From assembly GCA_022059125.1 (NCBI GenBank), contig JAEUWY010000007.1, positions 1 to 64,000 on the forward strand: 64,000 bases of DNA, read 5' to 3'. The stretch's first letter is position 1; the number at the start of each line of letters is the position of its first letter. The notes under the pieces were generated by a model. It was not told the origin of the DNA, did no database searches, and saw only the letters and a list, made by a program, of their open reading frames with translations. Origin of the DNA: Corynespora cassiicola (taxonomy: Eukaryota; Ascomycota; Dothideomycetes; Pleosporales; Corynesporascaceae). Both the position numbers and the translations under genes were made by a program. Positions 20,095 through 31,995 of this stretch are shown here, piece after piece.

Positions 20095-21174
20095 CTATAC
20101 AAAGTTAAATGCCATAGTCGCCTCCTCACCGCTTGCATATCGGCTTATAGCCTCTCCGTGCATGATTCCGTGAACATACGCTTCTCCAATGAGCTCGAAC
20201 TTCCTCATCGACCTGCTGGAATTGGCAACCCTCCTTACTATAAATGGTACAGTACCGCCAGCAAGAATATATATCCTGTCGCCACACTGCAATAAAGCAG
20301 GGCCAATACCCGTGTAGCCAGTAGCAGTGTAAAAAAGCTTTCAGCCACCAGATGCAAATCCAGCTGCTATAAGAAATGAATTAGCGTCGCTACTAAAAGT
20401 ACCGTCTTTATAAGACGATAGAGTCCGATTCTGTTTTGTGTCGTATCTATACTTAGCCTAAAAGGCAGTAAAATTGGCTAGATGTTGTGATTCATCCCCA
20501 ACTCTTATTCTATACATATTTTTGCCTGCCGTTAAGGTGAAACAGCCTACCCGATCAAGAGGCTCGCCGGTTGGGTAAGCAGACGTTTTTTGGACTATAG
20601 AGTTAAAACATTAATGATTGTCGCCGTCATTTTGCAACAATTCTGTAAACCGGTCATTTCCTGCTTAGCCTCAATAATGGTATCAAACTCTAGGCCTAAT
20701 GTGCGCAGGATTCTGCCGTGGTCTCCCGTCCACTTGATCGATGGGGAGTGGAAGCTGTTGACTGGCAGTGTATTTACTGATTGTTGACCCTAGTGAAGCT
20801 AAGGTGTTAATGAGGCGAATATCTCATCTGGGGACCCACGTTAGTCTCGAGATAGTAGAAGACCTATGCTAAACGACCGAAAGTAGATCGAGTGTCTGCA
20901 TACGTCGGAGTATCTTTCTAGCCAATCTTCGGTACAACGATAATTTACTTTCTTTAGCCCTGGTGAAGAAGTCGTCTGCTTTGAAATCCACGGTCGCGAA
21001 AGCCGAGAGTGCGTATATAGAGTCCTTCTGAAAACTACATTGAAGCTTCCGGGAGACTTGCAGCATATAGAAAAAGTTCTCCGAGGAGTCGATAATAGAC
21101 GTCTTATAGAACAAGTATGCGTTGTACACATTAAACATCAAATGGTACATGATTGATTTTAGTTGCAGCAACAT
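20095..21174 (-). pseudogene. HET-domain gene remnant (second HET locus)
   Basis: Two recognisable pieces on the minus strand. At 21174-20869: a middle HET region with DSIYALSAFATVDF and RRLARKILRRMQTLDLLS, equivalent to the usual 'D-KVYALLG...YRxVAxxIIxxSxSLDILS'. At about 20420-20095: the C-terminal HET signature, KLFYTATGYTGIGPALLQCGD, then IYILAGGTVPFIVRRV and IGEAYVHGIMHGEA, ending in a stop at 20095. Between and upstream the frame is broken; one TGA just before KLFYTATGY replaces an expected Arg (CGA to TGA). No N-terminal HET core (ALSHCWG) is visible. It is not a copy of the intact HET gene at 8.5-12.3 kb but an independent family member. Confidence 0.7.
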
Positions 21175-22745
21175 CTATCCCTGTCGCGCGCCCAGACTCT
21201 GCGCACTTTTCCTCAGAGAGGCCATTTCTCAACGAAAAATTTAATCTTATTTTCTGTGGTGAGGCTGTCTAGCGCGCACACCCTCGCGTAGAGTATTACG
21301 AGTCCTAAAAGCGGCTCTGTCTAAAAATTAGTTAATTTATTTTTATACTCCAGCGTATCTGCGAGAATAGATCTCTAGTAGTATTAGTGTACAAGCTAGA
21401 GGTATAAAATAATATAGAGTTTATAAATATATATATGCATTTTTCTAAAGTGCGTTTTTTTAAACTAGGAAGAAAGTATATAATTTACTTTTTTTTTTAT
21501 ATAGTAGCGACTAAAATCTATTTATAAATAGAAGACTTAGTAAAAAATTACCACATTCTAGACGGACAGTACTTTATTAGCTTTTGTTAATGTTTCGGAA
21601 GACTATATTTACGATATATTACCAGATTTTAGACTTTAGTTTGTTAGTTTTATAACTCTAATCTGGAAGATTTAAGCCTCTAAGCTAAAATATTTCTGAT
21701 AAAGGGTAAGATTATATAATAAGAATCTACTGTTACGATAAGCTGTGTAAAGTAGAAAAAACATCTAAATATCTCCGTTCTTTATTTGATCCTATTGCCA
21801 ATTTAATGGAATGCTATAAAATTATTAATTTATTATTTTAAACTAGAATCTGCATATGTACAAGCGTCTCTAGACTCATATGCTTGCTCTTTGGTGTATG
21901 TATGGATTCTAACCTCTTCTGAACATTCAATATTAAAATAATCATAATGAATTGGGGAGTATAGAACTTCATTCTTTCTCTCGTATTGTGCTTAGTTCTC
22001 TGCATCAATCAATTCCATCTTGTTCAAGGCCTTTTCATGATATTCTAGGTTCTCCTCTCTGACGTCGAGAACTGCTTGTATAAACTCCATTTTCCCATGC
22101 CGATATGCAGTGCCAATTGCATGACCGCATCCTCTGAGTCTTTGTTGTGCTCTTTCCCTTAAGGAGGCTCTTTTCCGCTTGGGTGCTCGTTTTCAGACTC
22201 TTCCTTTTTTTTTTACCACTAGTCTGCATTCTTCAACTGGTTTATTCAGTGCATTAGAGCGAGGCATTAGAAAGGTGTTATAATGTTCCGAGGTGCGTAA
22301 AGAGTAGAGAAGGTCGTATAATTATAGTTAAATTGCTTTTAAATATATCTAGAAAAATAAATTTTATTGTAAGAAGGCTTATAGGAAGGTAAAGAAATAT
22401 ACTTAAGAAGACTTGGACTGAGCTGATAGAGGCTGATTTTGTATTCAGGCGGGAAATAGAAATAACACTTTAGGTATGCTGGACGCTTTTCGCCGCTTTT
22501 ATTTTTAGTCTTTATTTTTTAATTTTAGTTTTTGACTTTAGTCTTTAGTTCTATTTTCCATCCTCTGTAATGCGGCACGGTGGCCAATAACGATCTTCCA
22601 ATGTGGAGCATTTTAGATTATTTAGTTTTAGCTAAGCAAAGCTGATTAAAAAAGATTTTACAGCTTTTTGAATAAACAGTACACAGTATTTTTTTTGGTA
22701 TTGTAAGATAAATCTGGCTGAGTTGTGTTACTTTAATATTAGTGG
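21175..22745. other. AT-rich gene-free region
   Basis: About 1.6 kb, strongly AT-rich with many TA steps, as expected for old RIP-affected repeat DNA. A 64-codon Lys-rich frame (22035-22229, minus) and other short frames are not convincing. I see no identifiable transposon domain. Confidence 0.5.
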
Positions 22746-24377
22746 CTAGTAAACATTCTTTCTTTGATTGGCCTGCCAGGGCAAGGGTGCCTGAGCTGGC
22801 TTCACAGGTTCTAGATCCTCTGCACGACGTCTGGCGAATTCCTCGATCTCTTCGAGCCTCACAAAATCGCCGTGGAATGCAATTCTAGGCCTTAGAGGAA
22901 GCCTGCTTAGGCCAATGGGTCCGTGTGTGATGTTCTGTGCGTCGAAGAACGCTAACTCGATATACTTGAGATCCAGGCGGTTCAGGACAGCTATAACGTA
23001 TCCATCTCCTTCTGGGGCTTCTTCACCCTTGGGCACAAAACAGGGCTCTTGCAAAGTTGTGCGCGGCCCTGCCCACCACGTCTGCTCTTTTTTAGTCTTC
23101 CAGTTCCAATGCACAAGTAAATTGAAGAGGCCACTGGCTGGTGGTCCGCATGCTTCCACATCATAAGGCCGAGTTAGGTCCATACCGAGAGCCCAGAAGT
23201 GATTGTATCTCTTGCCCTGGAAGCGATCATCGATCCGCGCAAATTCCGTGCTGGTTTGACATTGAAAAATTGGCTCAACCCAATTCTGCTTGGAAAGCAA
23301 GGCTGGATCAAAAACGAATCTGGTCATTGGTGATCGAATGGCGCGACCTCGTTTCCCAGGGTGCAGTGGCTCCTTCCCTTCTTCAGGAAACCACCAAAAG
23401 ATATTGTCATCTGCCATGCTAAGGTCATAATGCAGCTTGCCATCTTCGTCCTCGAAGGCGTTCGCTACGTGACCCTGAAATGCATTATCAGACCTCACCC
23501 ACCTCACATCTTGGCTTCGCGGATTTCTTCTCGGAATAATTGCGAACAAATGATCTTCTTTTGGATCCCAGGCCCAGTGATTCCCACCTTGCTTCAGCCT
23601 TTCCAAGCTTGACTTCAGTGGAGAGACTGGTAGGATGGCATAGTTTTCGGTGAATCCAAAATCATGGGAATAACCGCAGAAAGGCGCCTCGAACCATACC
23701 TCTGTGGTCTTCTTTCCATCTCGACCAATTTCGTAGAATACCATCTCTTTCGAAGCGTCATTCCCGTTGCCTCCCGCTTCGTAAGAAAAGCACAGCATAG
23801 ATCCAGTGGCGGGGTCCACCTTCGGGTGCGCCGTAAAGGTGGGAGCCAGGACCTGTCCCTCAAAGTCGTACCGGCCGAAAGTCTGCAGTGTTTCCGGGTC
23901 GAGGGCGAAGGGAGGACCGTCTTCCTTCATAGTCAAGAGTGCACCCCGCCAGAACGCAATGTTGGTGTTTGCTGCCGTGCGAATTGTTCCTTTTACTTCT
24001 TCATCGTCGGTGAATGGGTTGCGATATTTGCCAAATAGTGCTCTACGAGCCTTAGACTCGGCTTTGTAGCGGTCCGTGTGTACGTATCGCCTTTTCCAAT
24101 CTATCTGGCCATCTTCAATTCGGAAAGAACTGACAATGCCATCGCCGTTGAATAGGATATCCGATTCGTACTTAGGAGGAAATCGGTGGTCCACGCCCAT
24201 ACTGTAATATATTCCGCGGATAGACGCGGGAATGGTCCCCTTGACTTCAAGAAGCTGAATTTCGCCTTCAAGACGTGAAGGTGAGACCCAATTGCTGAAG
24301 ATAGGTGTGTCAGGAAATTCTGTCCTGGTTGTAGCTCGTACACCGTTGATATAGGCAGCAGCGTGATCGGCCATCAT
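22746..24377 (-). CDS. carotenoid/stilbene cleavage oxygenase (RPE65 family, lignostilbene dioxygenase-like)
   Basis: Intronless, 543 aa, the usual size for fungal members of PF03055. The four iron-binding histidines are visible in order: His184 (FTAHPKVDP), His238 (GYSHDFGFTENY), His303 (GHVANAFEDEDG) and His502 (FHGDF). Second-shell glutamates fit at Glu152, Glu378 (STEFARID) and Glu444 (EPCFVP). These Fe(II) enzymes cleave a conjugated double bond with O2 to give two carbonyl products. The absence of an N-terminal transit or signal sequence and the resemblance to the NOV/lignostilbene branch suggest a cytosolic enzyme acting on stilbenes or apocarotenoids rather than an opsin-linked carotenoid oxygenase. 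Met1 and Met2 are adjacent; either could start. The next gene upstream on the same strand is the S15 hydrolase, 600 bp away. Confidence 0.9.
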   Translation of the reverse strand: MMADHAAAYINGVRATTRTEFPDTPIFSNWVSPSRLEGEIQLLEVKGTIPASIRGIYYSMGVDHRFPPKYESDILFNGDGIVSSFRIEDGQIDWKRRYVHTDRYKAESKARRALFGKYRNPFTDDEEVKGTIRTAANTNIAFWRGALLTMKEDGPPFALDPETLQTFGRYDFEGQVLAPTFTAHPKVDPATGSMLCFSYEAGGNGNDASKEMVFYEIGRDGKKTTEVWFEAPFCGYSHDFGFTENYAILPVSPLKSSLERLKQGGNHWAWDPKEDHLFAIIPRRNPRSQDVRWVRSDNAFQGHVANAFEDEDGKLHYDLSMADDNIFWWFPEEGKEPLHPGKRGRAIRSPMTRFVFDPALLSKQNWVEPIFQCQTSTEFARIDDRFQGKRYNHFWALGMDLTRPYDVEACGPPASGLFNLLVHWNWKTKKEQTWWAGPRTTLQEPCFVPKGEEAPEGDGYVIAVLNRLDLKYIELAFFDAQNITHGPIGLSRLPLRPRIAFHGDFVRLEEIEEFARRRAEDLEPVKPAQAPLPWQANQRKNVY

Positions 24378-24985
24378 TGGTATTGCTTTTTGTTTGAGCT
24401 GGTCGTTGCTCGAGGAATATGTTCAGATAATTGAAATGAATGAATGCCTTGATTGCCACAAAGAGGTGTTCTGGCCAATGGTACACAAAAACGGCGTTTT
24501 CCTAGAGTCAGCTATGCGTCTTTATTGTCGTTAGCCTGCAGCGTTGCTGATGGCCTACATCTCAATCACGGCACTATAATGCTGTAGGAAAAGGAAGTCT
24601 ATGAACCACATCGGGTCCCGAAAACCCATGCCAAGTACTTGTCTCGTTCTATCCGCGGAACACGCAAATATTGATTTACGTATCTCAGCTTGGCTCATTC
24701 GGCATGTCTCTGATTGGGCTGCGCAATCCGCGCCACTCCGGTTGCCAAGCCTTAACAACGTCCACAACTTGACTTAGCCGCTCTGCAACACTGACCACAG
24801 TATGCTGACCCTTGCTTTTATTCAAGTGCATTATCATTCTTAATAAGCGAAATTCTAGACGGGCACAATTGCTCCTCAAAATTACACTTAGTAACATTAC
24901 TCTCCTATTTATGGACTCGCATTTTAGCACTTGGTAGGTAGCTGAAAAGTAGTTGATTGCTCATTCTACAACTCCCTCCCATTTA
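24378..24985. other. intergenic region between the oxygenase and the S15 hydrolase
   Basis: About 600 bp; contains the promoter of the oxygenase and the 3' UTR of the S15 gene. Short frames here have no motif. Confidence 0.45.
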
Positions 24986-26831
24986 CTATTTACTTCCCGT
25001 AGGAATAATAGGTAGAAGCAGATGCGACACGTGCTCTGCACCAGTCCAGATCTTGTGATATCCTCGGTTGACCTGTTCCGTTTCATGACGAGTGAGGATT
25101 TCTGGATAGGTTTCGCGCTATATTGATGTAACTTAAGTATCCCTTCTATTCGATAAGAGTAAGGTGAGCTTACAGCAATGTCACAACCTTGAACGATCAA
25201 CCGAAGTGACTCGCCAGCCAGATAGCTTGTCGAGCTCGCCCACATCTCCACGTTGAGCTCATATACCTTTTGCAGCTCTAGAGGAAGATCTCGATTGTGT
25301 AAATGCACAGGTTGGTCCGGTGTTGACTTGTGAGGGTCAAGTTCGCGACGAGAGGCCCGCAACCAGCCTAGAGCGACGGGACCGTCCTCGAATCTACAAT
25401 CGTTAATCACCCCATCTGGCTATCCTACTGACATCTCTGACACAAACTCACTGTGCGAAGAAAACTTGACCGACAGATTTGCCCAACCGGTCTAATTTGT
25501 AGATGGCAGTGAATATATCCATATCCTTGCCGGCATTCGTGCTCATGAACAGGTTTGCCGATATCTGTCCTGTGACCTCTGTGTCTAGTTCAAATGTGAA
25601 ATCAAAGACTGCTCGTACTGATTCAGGCCCTCCTCCAAGGCTATGATATTCTTTGAAAGCTAGTTCACGCGTGGGCTCTCTGGCTAACCGCCCGTTGTGG
25701 GCATCTAAATAGAACGGTGTTAGTGTCTGACGAGCCAAAGGCCACTCATTCTCTGCCCGGATCACGCTGTGACTGATACTGTTCGAGATCTCGATGAGCA
25801 CTTTGGGCCATTGCTCAACCTGCGTGTCACTATGGCCTTTGAGGAATTTTTCATAGAAGGCCCGTTGCTTCTCGACCATTTCAGGCGTGTAGTAGTAGGC
25901 CCACTTCTTCTTTCGATGAACGATGAGCCATTTATCCTTACTGGCTATCTTCTTGAAACCCTCCAATGTACCTCTTGTATGTAAGCCGTGATCAGCGAAG
26001 CTTGCAATTACCAAGGCCGGGCAATTGATGTCTTCGAGGCGAGCACGTTTCGTGGCCCAGAAGTCATCAAAGAAAGGGCGAGCGCGGAATTCATCCATTA
26101 GATTCTCCGCCAGACCCTGACACGCCCCCCACCGTTGCGCTATGTACGGGAAGAAGCTGGTGTCAGGGATGCCGCCATGCCGCATGACTTCGCGATAAAA
26201 GTCGGACCAACCCTCGTCTGGAACGATGCAGCCCAGGCTTGGAGGACGCAGTGCCGCAACGTGCCATTGACTGACAGCCAGGTAGGAGACACCACTCAGA
26301 CCAACTTTGCCTGTACTCCACGGCCGGGCTGCAATCCATTCTATGCAGTCGTAGTGATACTCCGCTTCCTGAGTACCTGAAGAGAAGGTCGGGCTACCTT
26401 CACCCAGCCAAAGTCCCGCAACATCAATGATGACGACTGCGTAGCCGTGCCGGGTCCAGTAGAGCGGATCGGGAGCCTCGAAGGCAGTATATTCTGAGAG
26501 CCAAGAGGGGTCGGCACCGCAATTAGGGTAGATCTTGAACAGAGGCGCAGGGTTGTGTTTTCCGTACGGCTAGAAAGGTGTTACCAGTTGGGTTGGGGAT
26601 GGTCGTAGATCAGCTTACTGTCCAAGACACCAAAGGTGCGACTCTGACAGACTCATCTTCAGGTCGATACACATCGCCAAAAGCGTGCAGAGAGTTCCGC
26701 AAAGGGATTGCCACATGTCTCTCTATGATCATACCATCCTGCACTTGAACAGAATATTCTTGTTCCTTGGCTCCTCGAGCACGTGGGTCCGAGAGGCCTT
26801 TGGTAAAGATGAACTCTGAGAGATTGGCCAT
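24986..26831 (-). CDS. S15-family serine hydrolase (CocE/NonD, X-Pro dipeptidyl-peptidase-like)
   Basis: Four exons on the minus strand: 26831-26619, 26569-25452, 25393-25174, 25117-24986; introns 49, 58 and 56 nt, all GT-AG, phases consistent; 560 aa. Exon 1 starts MANLSEFIF and leads into the S15 beta-sandwich (DGMIIERHVAIPLR). Joining exons gives SWT|PYGKH, the conserved region before the oxyanion. Catalytic residues: Ser166 in SGVSYLA, Asp264 in ASFADHGLH, and His289 in VHRKKKWAYYYTPE. The C-terminal jelly-roll domain (PF08530) starts near residue 330 and includes QFEDGPVALGWLRASRRELDP; it ends VSHLLLPIIPTGSK. Fungal relatives hydrolyse esters or amides of small molecules; substrate unknown. 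No signal peptide. The start at 26831 is chosen because it is the first ATG in the conserved frame. The gene lies immediately beside the RIPed block. Confidence 0.9.
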
Positions 26832-27436
26832 GTTGGATTGTTGTATAGTCCCCAAATCAGTGCAAGTAAGGTAAAAAGATTGCCTTTTGCCCAAATAATG
26901 GAAGCTGTTTGACTACTTGTAGGAGAAGCTGAATGAGTTTTTTGCCAATCCCATTTCCCCTTTGAATGCATGATGGGCGAAAATAGAGCTTCTCTTCGTC
27001 CAAAGAACAGCCCAGACCGGATTTTCCTAGATGATGCCTGTACAGTTTAATTGACCGGTGGAGCCGTTCCAGGCTAACGAGCAAGATTCGGAACACGAGG
27101 AACAAATGGCGCCACAAAGCTGCATACTAGAATAGCGCACTCGGAACACAGTATTCCACTAATTTATTTGAAGTTAACTTAATACCTGTCGCGCTTGAAG
27201 ATAATACCGCTGTATTTAAGATAGTTTTTCTATTTATTAGAGATAAAATTTATATAAAAAAGTGAAAATCTAGTAGAATAGAAGGGTTTAGAATAAATAT
27301 AAATTACTTTATTAGCTAAAAGGCTCTTATTTATTTTAAACTTATTAATCTTTAATAAATACACAGTATTAGTAATATATTTTTATTACTTTTAGATTGA
27401 CTAACAGAAATAGTTTAGAAAAAGCTAATTATAATA
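26832..27436. other. promoter side of the S15 gene and boundary to the AT-rich block
   Basis: Sequence is of ordinary composition up to about 27150 and then turns abruptly to very high AT. An 86-codon minus-strand frame (26857-27117) has no recognised motif and is probably leader. From 27200 to 27436 only TA-rich DNA. Confidence 0.5.
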
Positions 27437-28846
27437 CAGAGAGGTGATATAAAAAAAGTATAATAAAAAAATTACACTTTTTAAACTTATATAACGTTGT
27501 AACTAAACTAGTTATTTAAAAAAAAATTAGTTTTAAAAGTATTTATTAGTACTATACTAAAATTAAAAAAAGTTATTTATATAATTTTTTTAGCGTTTAA
27601 AAAGAGTTTAAAATTATAATAAAAAAAAGTATAAATTTTAATATATTATACTTTTGTATTTAAAATTTTTTTTACTTTTTTATTTTACGTTAACTAAATT
27701 TAATTTAGTATATATTACGTAAGTAAAAAACTAGAGCGAAAAAAATAATTAAATATTATTAAAACACAATTTAAAAAAATAAAATCTTAATAATATAAGT
27801 AATTATTATATAATAATAAACTAGTTAAATTAGTATATAAATAAAGATTTTAAAAATATAAATCTAAATCTCTATTTTTTTAAATAAAAATAAGATAGAA
27901 TTTTAATTTTAAGATAATAAGAAAAAGGTAATTTTTATTAAAAGCTAATACATCTGTTATAACTTTTTCTAATATATTAAATAAAAATAAAATAAGTGTT
28001 AAAAATACTATATAAAGAATAGATAAATAAATTTTTTTTAATAGCTTAAAAAGATATAGAAATTAGAATAAATTAAGCTATTTAAAAAAAAAATTATTAA
28101 TAGAGATTTAATTAAAAGCTCTAAAAAAATAGATAAAAAAATATTATAAAAAACGTTTATAGAAATATTAAAAAAAAAATTAATACAAATATTAGTACTA
28201 AAAATCTTTATTTAAATAAAAAAAGATAAAATAAAATTAGAATATATAAAAATATAAATTAAAAAATATAAAAAATGTAAATTTAAATAAAATTATATCT
28301 TTAAATAAGATAGTAATAGAAAAAGCTGTAAGTTTTAAGCAGAAATATATAAAAAAAAAATTAAAACAATAAAAGCTAAATTAGTTTTTATAAATTAAAA
28401 TTATAAGTAAAAAAAAGAATTTAAAAAAATTAAAGTTGATTAAAAATTAGTTAAACTTTTTAATTTTAATTACCTTTTTAAAATAACAAATACTAATTAA
28501 ATTATAGCTTAAGAAATTATTATATTAGTATAAAAAGTTATTTAAATAAAAAGAAATTTAAAATTAGTTTTTGTTAGAACACTTAATTCTAAATATAACT
28601 TTAATAAAATAAATTATGTATAAAAAATATTAAAATTTATTATTAAAAAAAAAACCTTCTGGGAATTTTATATACTATTTTTTATTTTTTAAATTATAAG
28701 ATTAATATAAATACTAATTAGTTTATAAACTAAAAATTTTAATAAAATAATTTAAAAACTAATACAGCTAAACTAGTTTTAAACTAGTTTCGAAAAAAAA
28801 AATTAAATAATTTAGATATCTAGTTTATAGTCTAGATCTAGTACTT
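27437..28846 (+). mobile_element. RIP-degraded Tc1/mariner copy, 3' truncated
   Basis: Starts with a decayed form of the mariner terminus (CAGAGAGGTGATATAAAA; compare CAGAGGGGTGACATTAAA at 53239) and follows the intact element of 53239-55357 segment by segment, including the two AT-rich introns. Almost every C or G in the intact copy reads T or A here, so the frame is full of stops. It stops at 28846, in the region equivalent to PYSPDLAP near the third catalytic residue, where the LTR of Gypsy copy A begins; the missing end was not found. Confidence 0.7.
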
Positions 28847-30356
28847 TGTTATAATACAGTTTTAAAAAGACTTGAGCAGGCAACACTAAAAGCGCAGCTC
28901 TAATTATATATATAATTACGCGCCTAAGAAAGAACTGCTGTACTATATTATATAACTAAAAAATATATATATAATTTAGAGCTTACGCTTTAGTAAAGTA
29001 AGCGCTTATAAGTACTAATAATAAATATTTATAAAAGATACAGATAAGTATAGTTACTACATAAGTATATAGTTTATATAATTATATTTTATAATTATAT
29101 TTACTTTATTAGCAAATCTATTATTTAGAATTAACTATTAACTTATTATACTCTATTACTAATACGGAGATCTGTACAGTATATCGCATATTATTTTACT
29201 TACGTAACTTTACTAGTATTTATTTCTAAAAATTAACTTAAGCAGCTACTTATTTTTTAGCCTCGCTTATAGTCTGTAGTATAGCTTTAATATTATAAAT
29301 ACTTTTTAAAATAAATACTATTTTAAAATTACGTGTATTTTTAACTTTAACTAGTAGCACTATTAGTACTAAAAATATTACTAGTATAATTATATAACCT
29401 AACACAGCAGATAATAATTCTATTAAAGTAGTAATATCTAACTTTTATTATAAAAAATAAAATAAGTTTAAAAACTGGCTCTTACAGCTCAACTTATTTT
29501 TTAACTTTTAAAATAAAAATATTAAAAAAAAAAAACGCGTTATATTCGCAGCTACGTATATAAAAAACAAAATACTTTAATAGATTAAACTAGCTTTTAT
29601 TAAATATAAAAACAGCGAAGCTAACAACGACGTTAATAAATAAATAGAAAATTTTAATAAATTTAAAAAAAAGATTAAATAAGTTTTTAGAGTTTCTAAT
29701 AAGAATATAATTACTAAATAAACTATTTAATATTTTAAATAACAGACTTCAGCTGCTGACTATGCTAATAAATTTTAGTAACTATTAATTTTTACTAAAT
29801 AAAATAATAAAGTACTTATAACAATATACTGTTAAAAATTTAAATTTAATATTAAAAAAAAATTTATACGTTCTGGAGCTCAGCTTAACACGCTTAAATA
29901 ACTTATAAATAAATTTATTAAGATTAATTAGAAACTGTATAAATTATAAATAGAATTACACTAAAACAGAAATCTAAGATATAAATAACGTACTAAACTA
30001 AGCTATAGTAAAAAGTACTATAATACTAATACTGGTAAACGAGTCGAACGTAAAATAACGTATTTTACTTATAATATCTATAGTAATAAACTAATAGTTT
30101 TTAGTAATATCTAAAAATCAGAATAAAAAAGTAATAAAAAAAATAATAAGCTTAAAAGTAAAACTATAACTTATTATATATGTAGAAAAGCAGACTATAT
30201 TATAAAAAACTGTTAATTAAAAAATAAAATTATTTAACAGCTAAATATATTACAGACTACTTTAAATAATAAAACTAATGTAAATAATAAATAAAAAGTT
30301 GTTATAAATAGATTTTATAAAACAGAAAAATAGAAAATTTTTTTAATTATATTTAG
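28847..30356 (+). mobile_element. RIPed Ty3/Gypsy copy A: LTR and part of gag
   Basis: LTR 28847-29292 (446 bp, TGTTAT...TAATA, formerly TAACA), followed by gag that aligns with the intact gag at 40138. The CCHC knuckle region is at about 30170-30215. Stops are everywhere. The copy breaks off inside gag at 30356, where a GC-richer 358-bp block begins. It was inserted into the mariner copy to its left. Confidence 0.75.
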
Positions 30357-30714
30357 TGTAAGGACACAGGGCGACTTGTCTCCGATACGGCTCAGGTACC
30401 ACTTAGAATAAGGGTTCACAGAACTAGGGAACAATTACAAGTCGGAACCTATAGGTCTTGTACGAAAGGACATTTCTAGACTACAGAACTATCTAGAAAT
30501 GTTACGTTCTTTTATATTCTTTTCTGAAACCTTCTATCCCTGGTTCAACCTAGTGCCGACTTAGTTATAATGAATAAGAAACTTAGATAGCTGGATGTTC
30601 AGACTTGAGTCGGAGTTAGGTCGGAAGTTAAAGTTAGAGTCTGGTTGGAAGTCAAGATCACGTGCGCAATACTAGAAAGTGAAATCAGACTTTGTGCGGA
30701 CGAGGTTCGTCACA
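30357..30714. mobile_element. un-RIPed GC-richer island, candidate solo LTR
   Basis: A 358-bp block of normal base composition inside DNA that is almost all A+T. It begins TGTAAGGACAC and ends GTTCGTCACA, so it has the TG...CA ends of an LTR. It contains an inverted pair CATTTCTAGA/TCTAGAAATG around 30470-30505. I find no coding frame. No target duplication is visible: the left flank (TTTAG) and right flank (TAAGT) differ, and the two flanks are gag fragments in opposite orientation. It is unrelated to the 370- and 445-bp LTRs of the window. Confidence 0.45.
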
Positions 30715-31995
30715 TAAGTATTGCGAGTAAAATACGTTACTTTATATTTAATTTATTTACTAGTATTAGCGTTATAGTACTTTCTGCTATAGCTTAGTTT
30801 AGTACGCTATTAGTATTATAAGTTTTAATTTTAGCGTAATTCTATACGTAATTCGTATAGTTTTTAATTAATATTAATAAACTTATTAATAAGTTATTTA
30901 AGTATTTTAAGTTAAGCTCTAGAACGTATAAATTTTTTTTTTAATATTAGATTTAAGTCTCTAACAGTACATTGTTATAAGTGTTTTATTATTTTATTCT
31001 GTAAGAATTAACAGTTACTAAAATTTATTAGCATAGTTAATAGCTAAAACTTATTATTTAAAATATTAGATATTTTATTTAGTAATTGTATTTTTATTAG
31101 CGATTCTGAAAACTTATTTAATTTTTTTTTAAAATTTATTAAAATTTTTTATTTATTTATTAACGTTGTCGTTAGTTTTACTATTTTTATACTTAATAAA
31201 AACTAGTTTAATTTATTAAAGTATTTTGCTTTTTATGTACGTAGCTGCAAATATAACGCGTTTTTTTTTTAATATTTTTATTTTAGAAGTTAAAAAATAA
31301 GTTAAGCTGTAAGAGCCAGTTTTTAAACTTATTTTATTCTTTATAGTAAAAGTTAAATATTACTACTTTAATAGAATTATTATCTGCTGTGTTAGGTTAT
31401 ATAATTATACTAGTAATAGTTTTAGTACTAATAGTGCTACTAGTTAAAGTTAAAAATACACGTAATTTTAAAATAGTATTTATTTTAAAAAGTATTTATA
31501 ATATTAAAGCTGTACTACAGATTATAAGTAAAGCTAAAAAATAAGTAGCTGCTTGTTAAGGCTGTACTACAGACTATAAGCGAGGCTAAAAAACAAGTAG
31601 CTGCTTAGATTAATTCTCGGGGATAAATACTAGTAGAGTTACGTAAGTAAAACGATGTGCGATATACTGTATAGATTTTCGTATTAGCAATAGAGCATAA
31701 TAAGTTAATAGTTAATTCTAAATAATAGATTTGCTAACAAAGTAAATATAATTATAAAGTATAATTATATAGACTATATACATGTGCGGTAATTGCGCTC
31801 ACCCGCACTTATTATAAATACTTACTATTAGTACTTATAAACGCTTACGCTAAAAAGCTGTAAGCGCTTACTTTACTAAAACGTAAGCTTTAAATTATAT
31901 AGTTTTTCTAATTACGTAATGCGGTACAGCAGTCCCCTCTTAAACGCGTATTTATATATATAATTAGAGCCGCGTTTACGGTGTTGCCTGCCTGG
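30715..31995 (-). mobile_element. RIPed Ty3/Gypsy copy B (inverted): gag fragment and LTR
   Basis: Reverse complement of the same gag region as copy A, reading from about 31525 down to 30715, and an LTR at about 31554-31995 in inverted orientation. The inner LTR end is partly duplicated (about 50 bp at 31501-31553 repeated at 31554-31606). Copies A and B therefore form an inverted repeat around the island 30357-30714. At the outer end, the LTR meets the 5' LTR of copy C head to head at the palindrome GTATTATAATAC (31995-32006). Confidence 0.65.

Noticed and set aside
22746..26831. Oxygenase plus S15 hydrolase as part of a secondary-metabolite cluster
   Set aside because: No PKS, NRPS, terpene synthase, transporter or pathway regulator nearby; adjacency alone is weak.
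26857..27117. 86-codon minus-strand frame upstream of the S15 gene as an extra N-terminal exon
   Set aside because: The ATG at 26831 begins the family's normal N-terminus, and the upstream frame has no related sequence.
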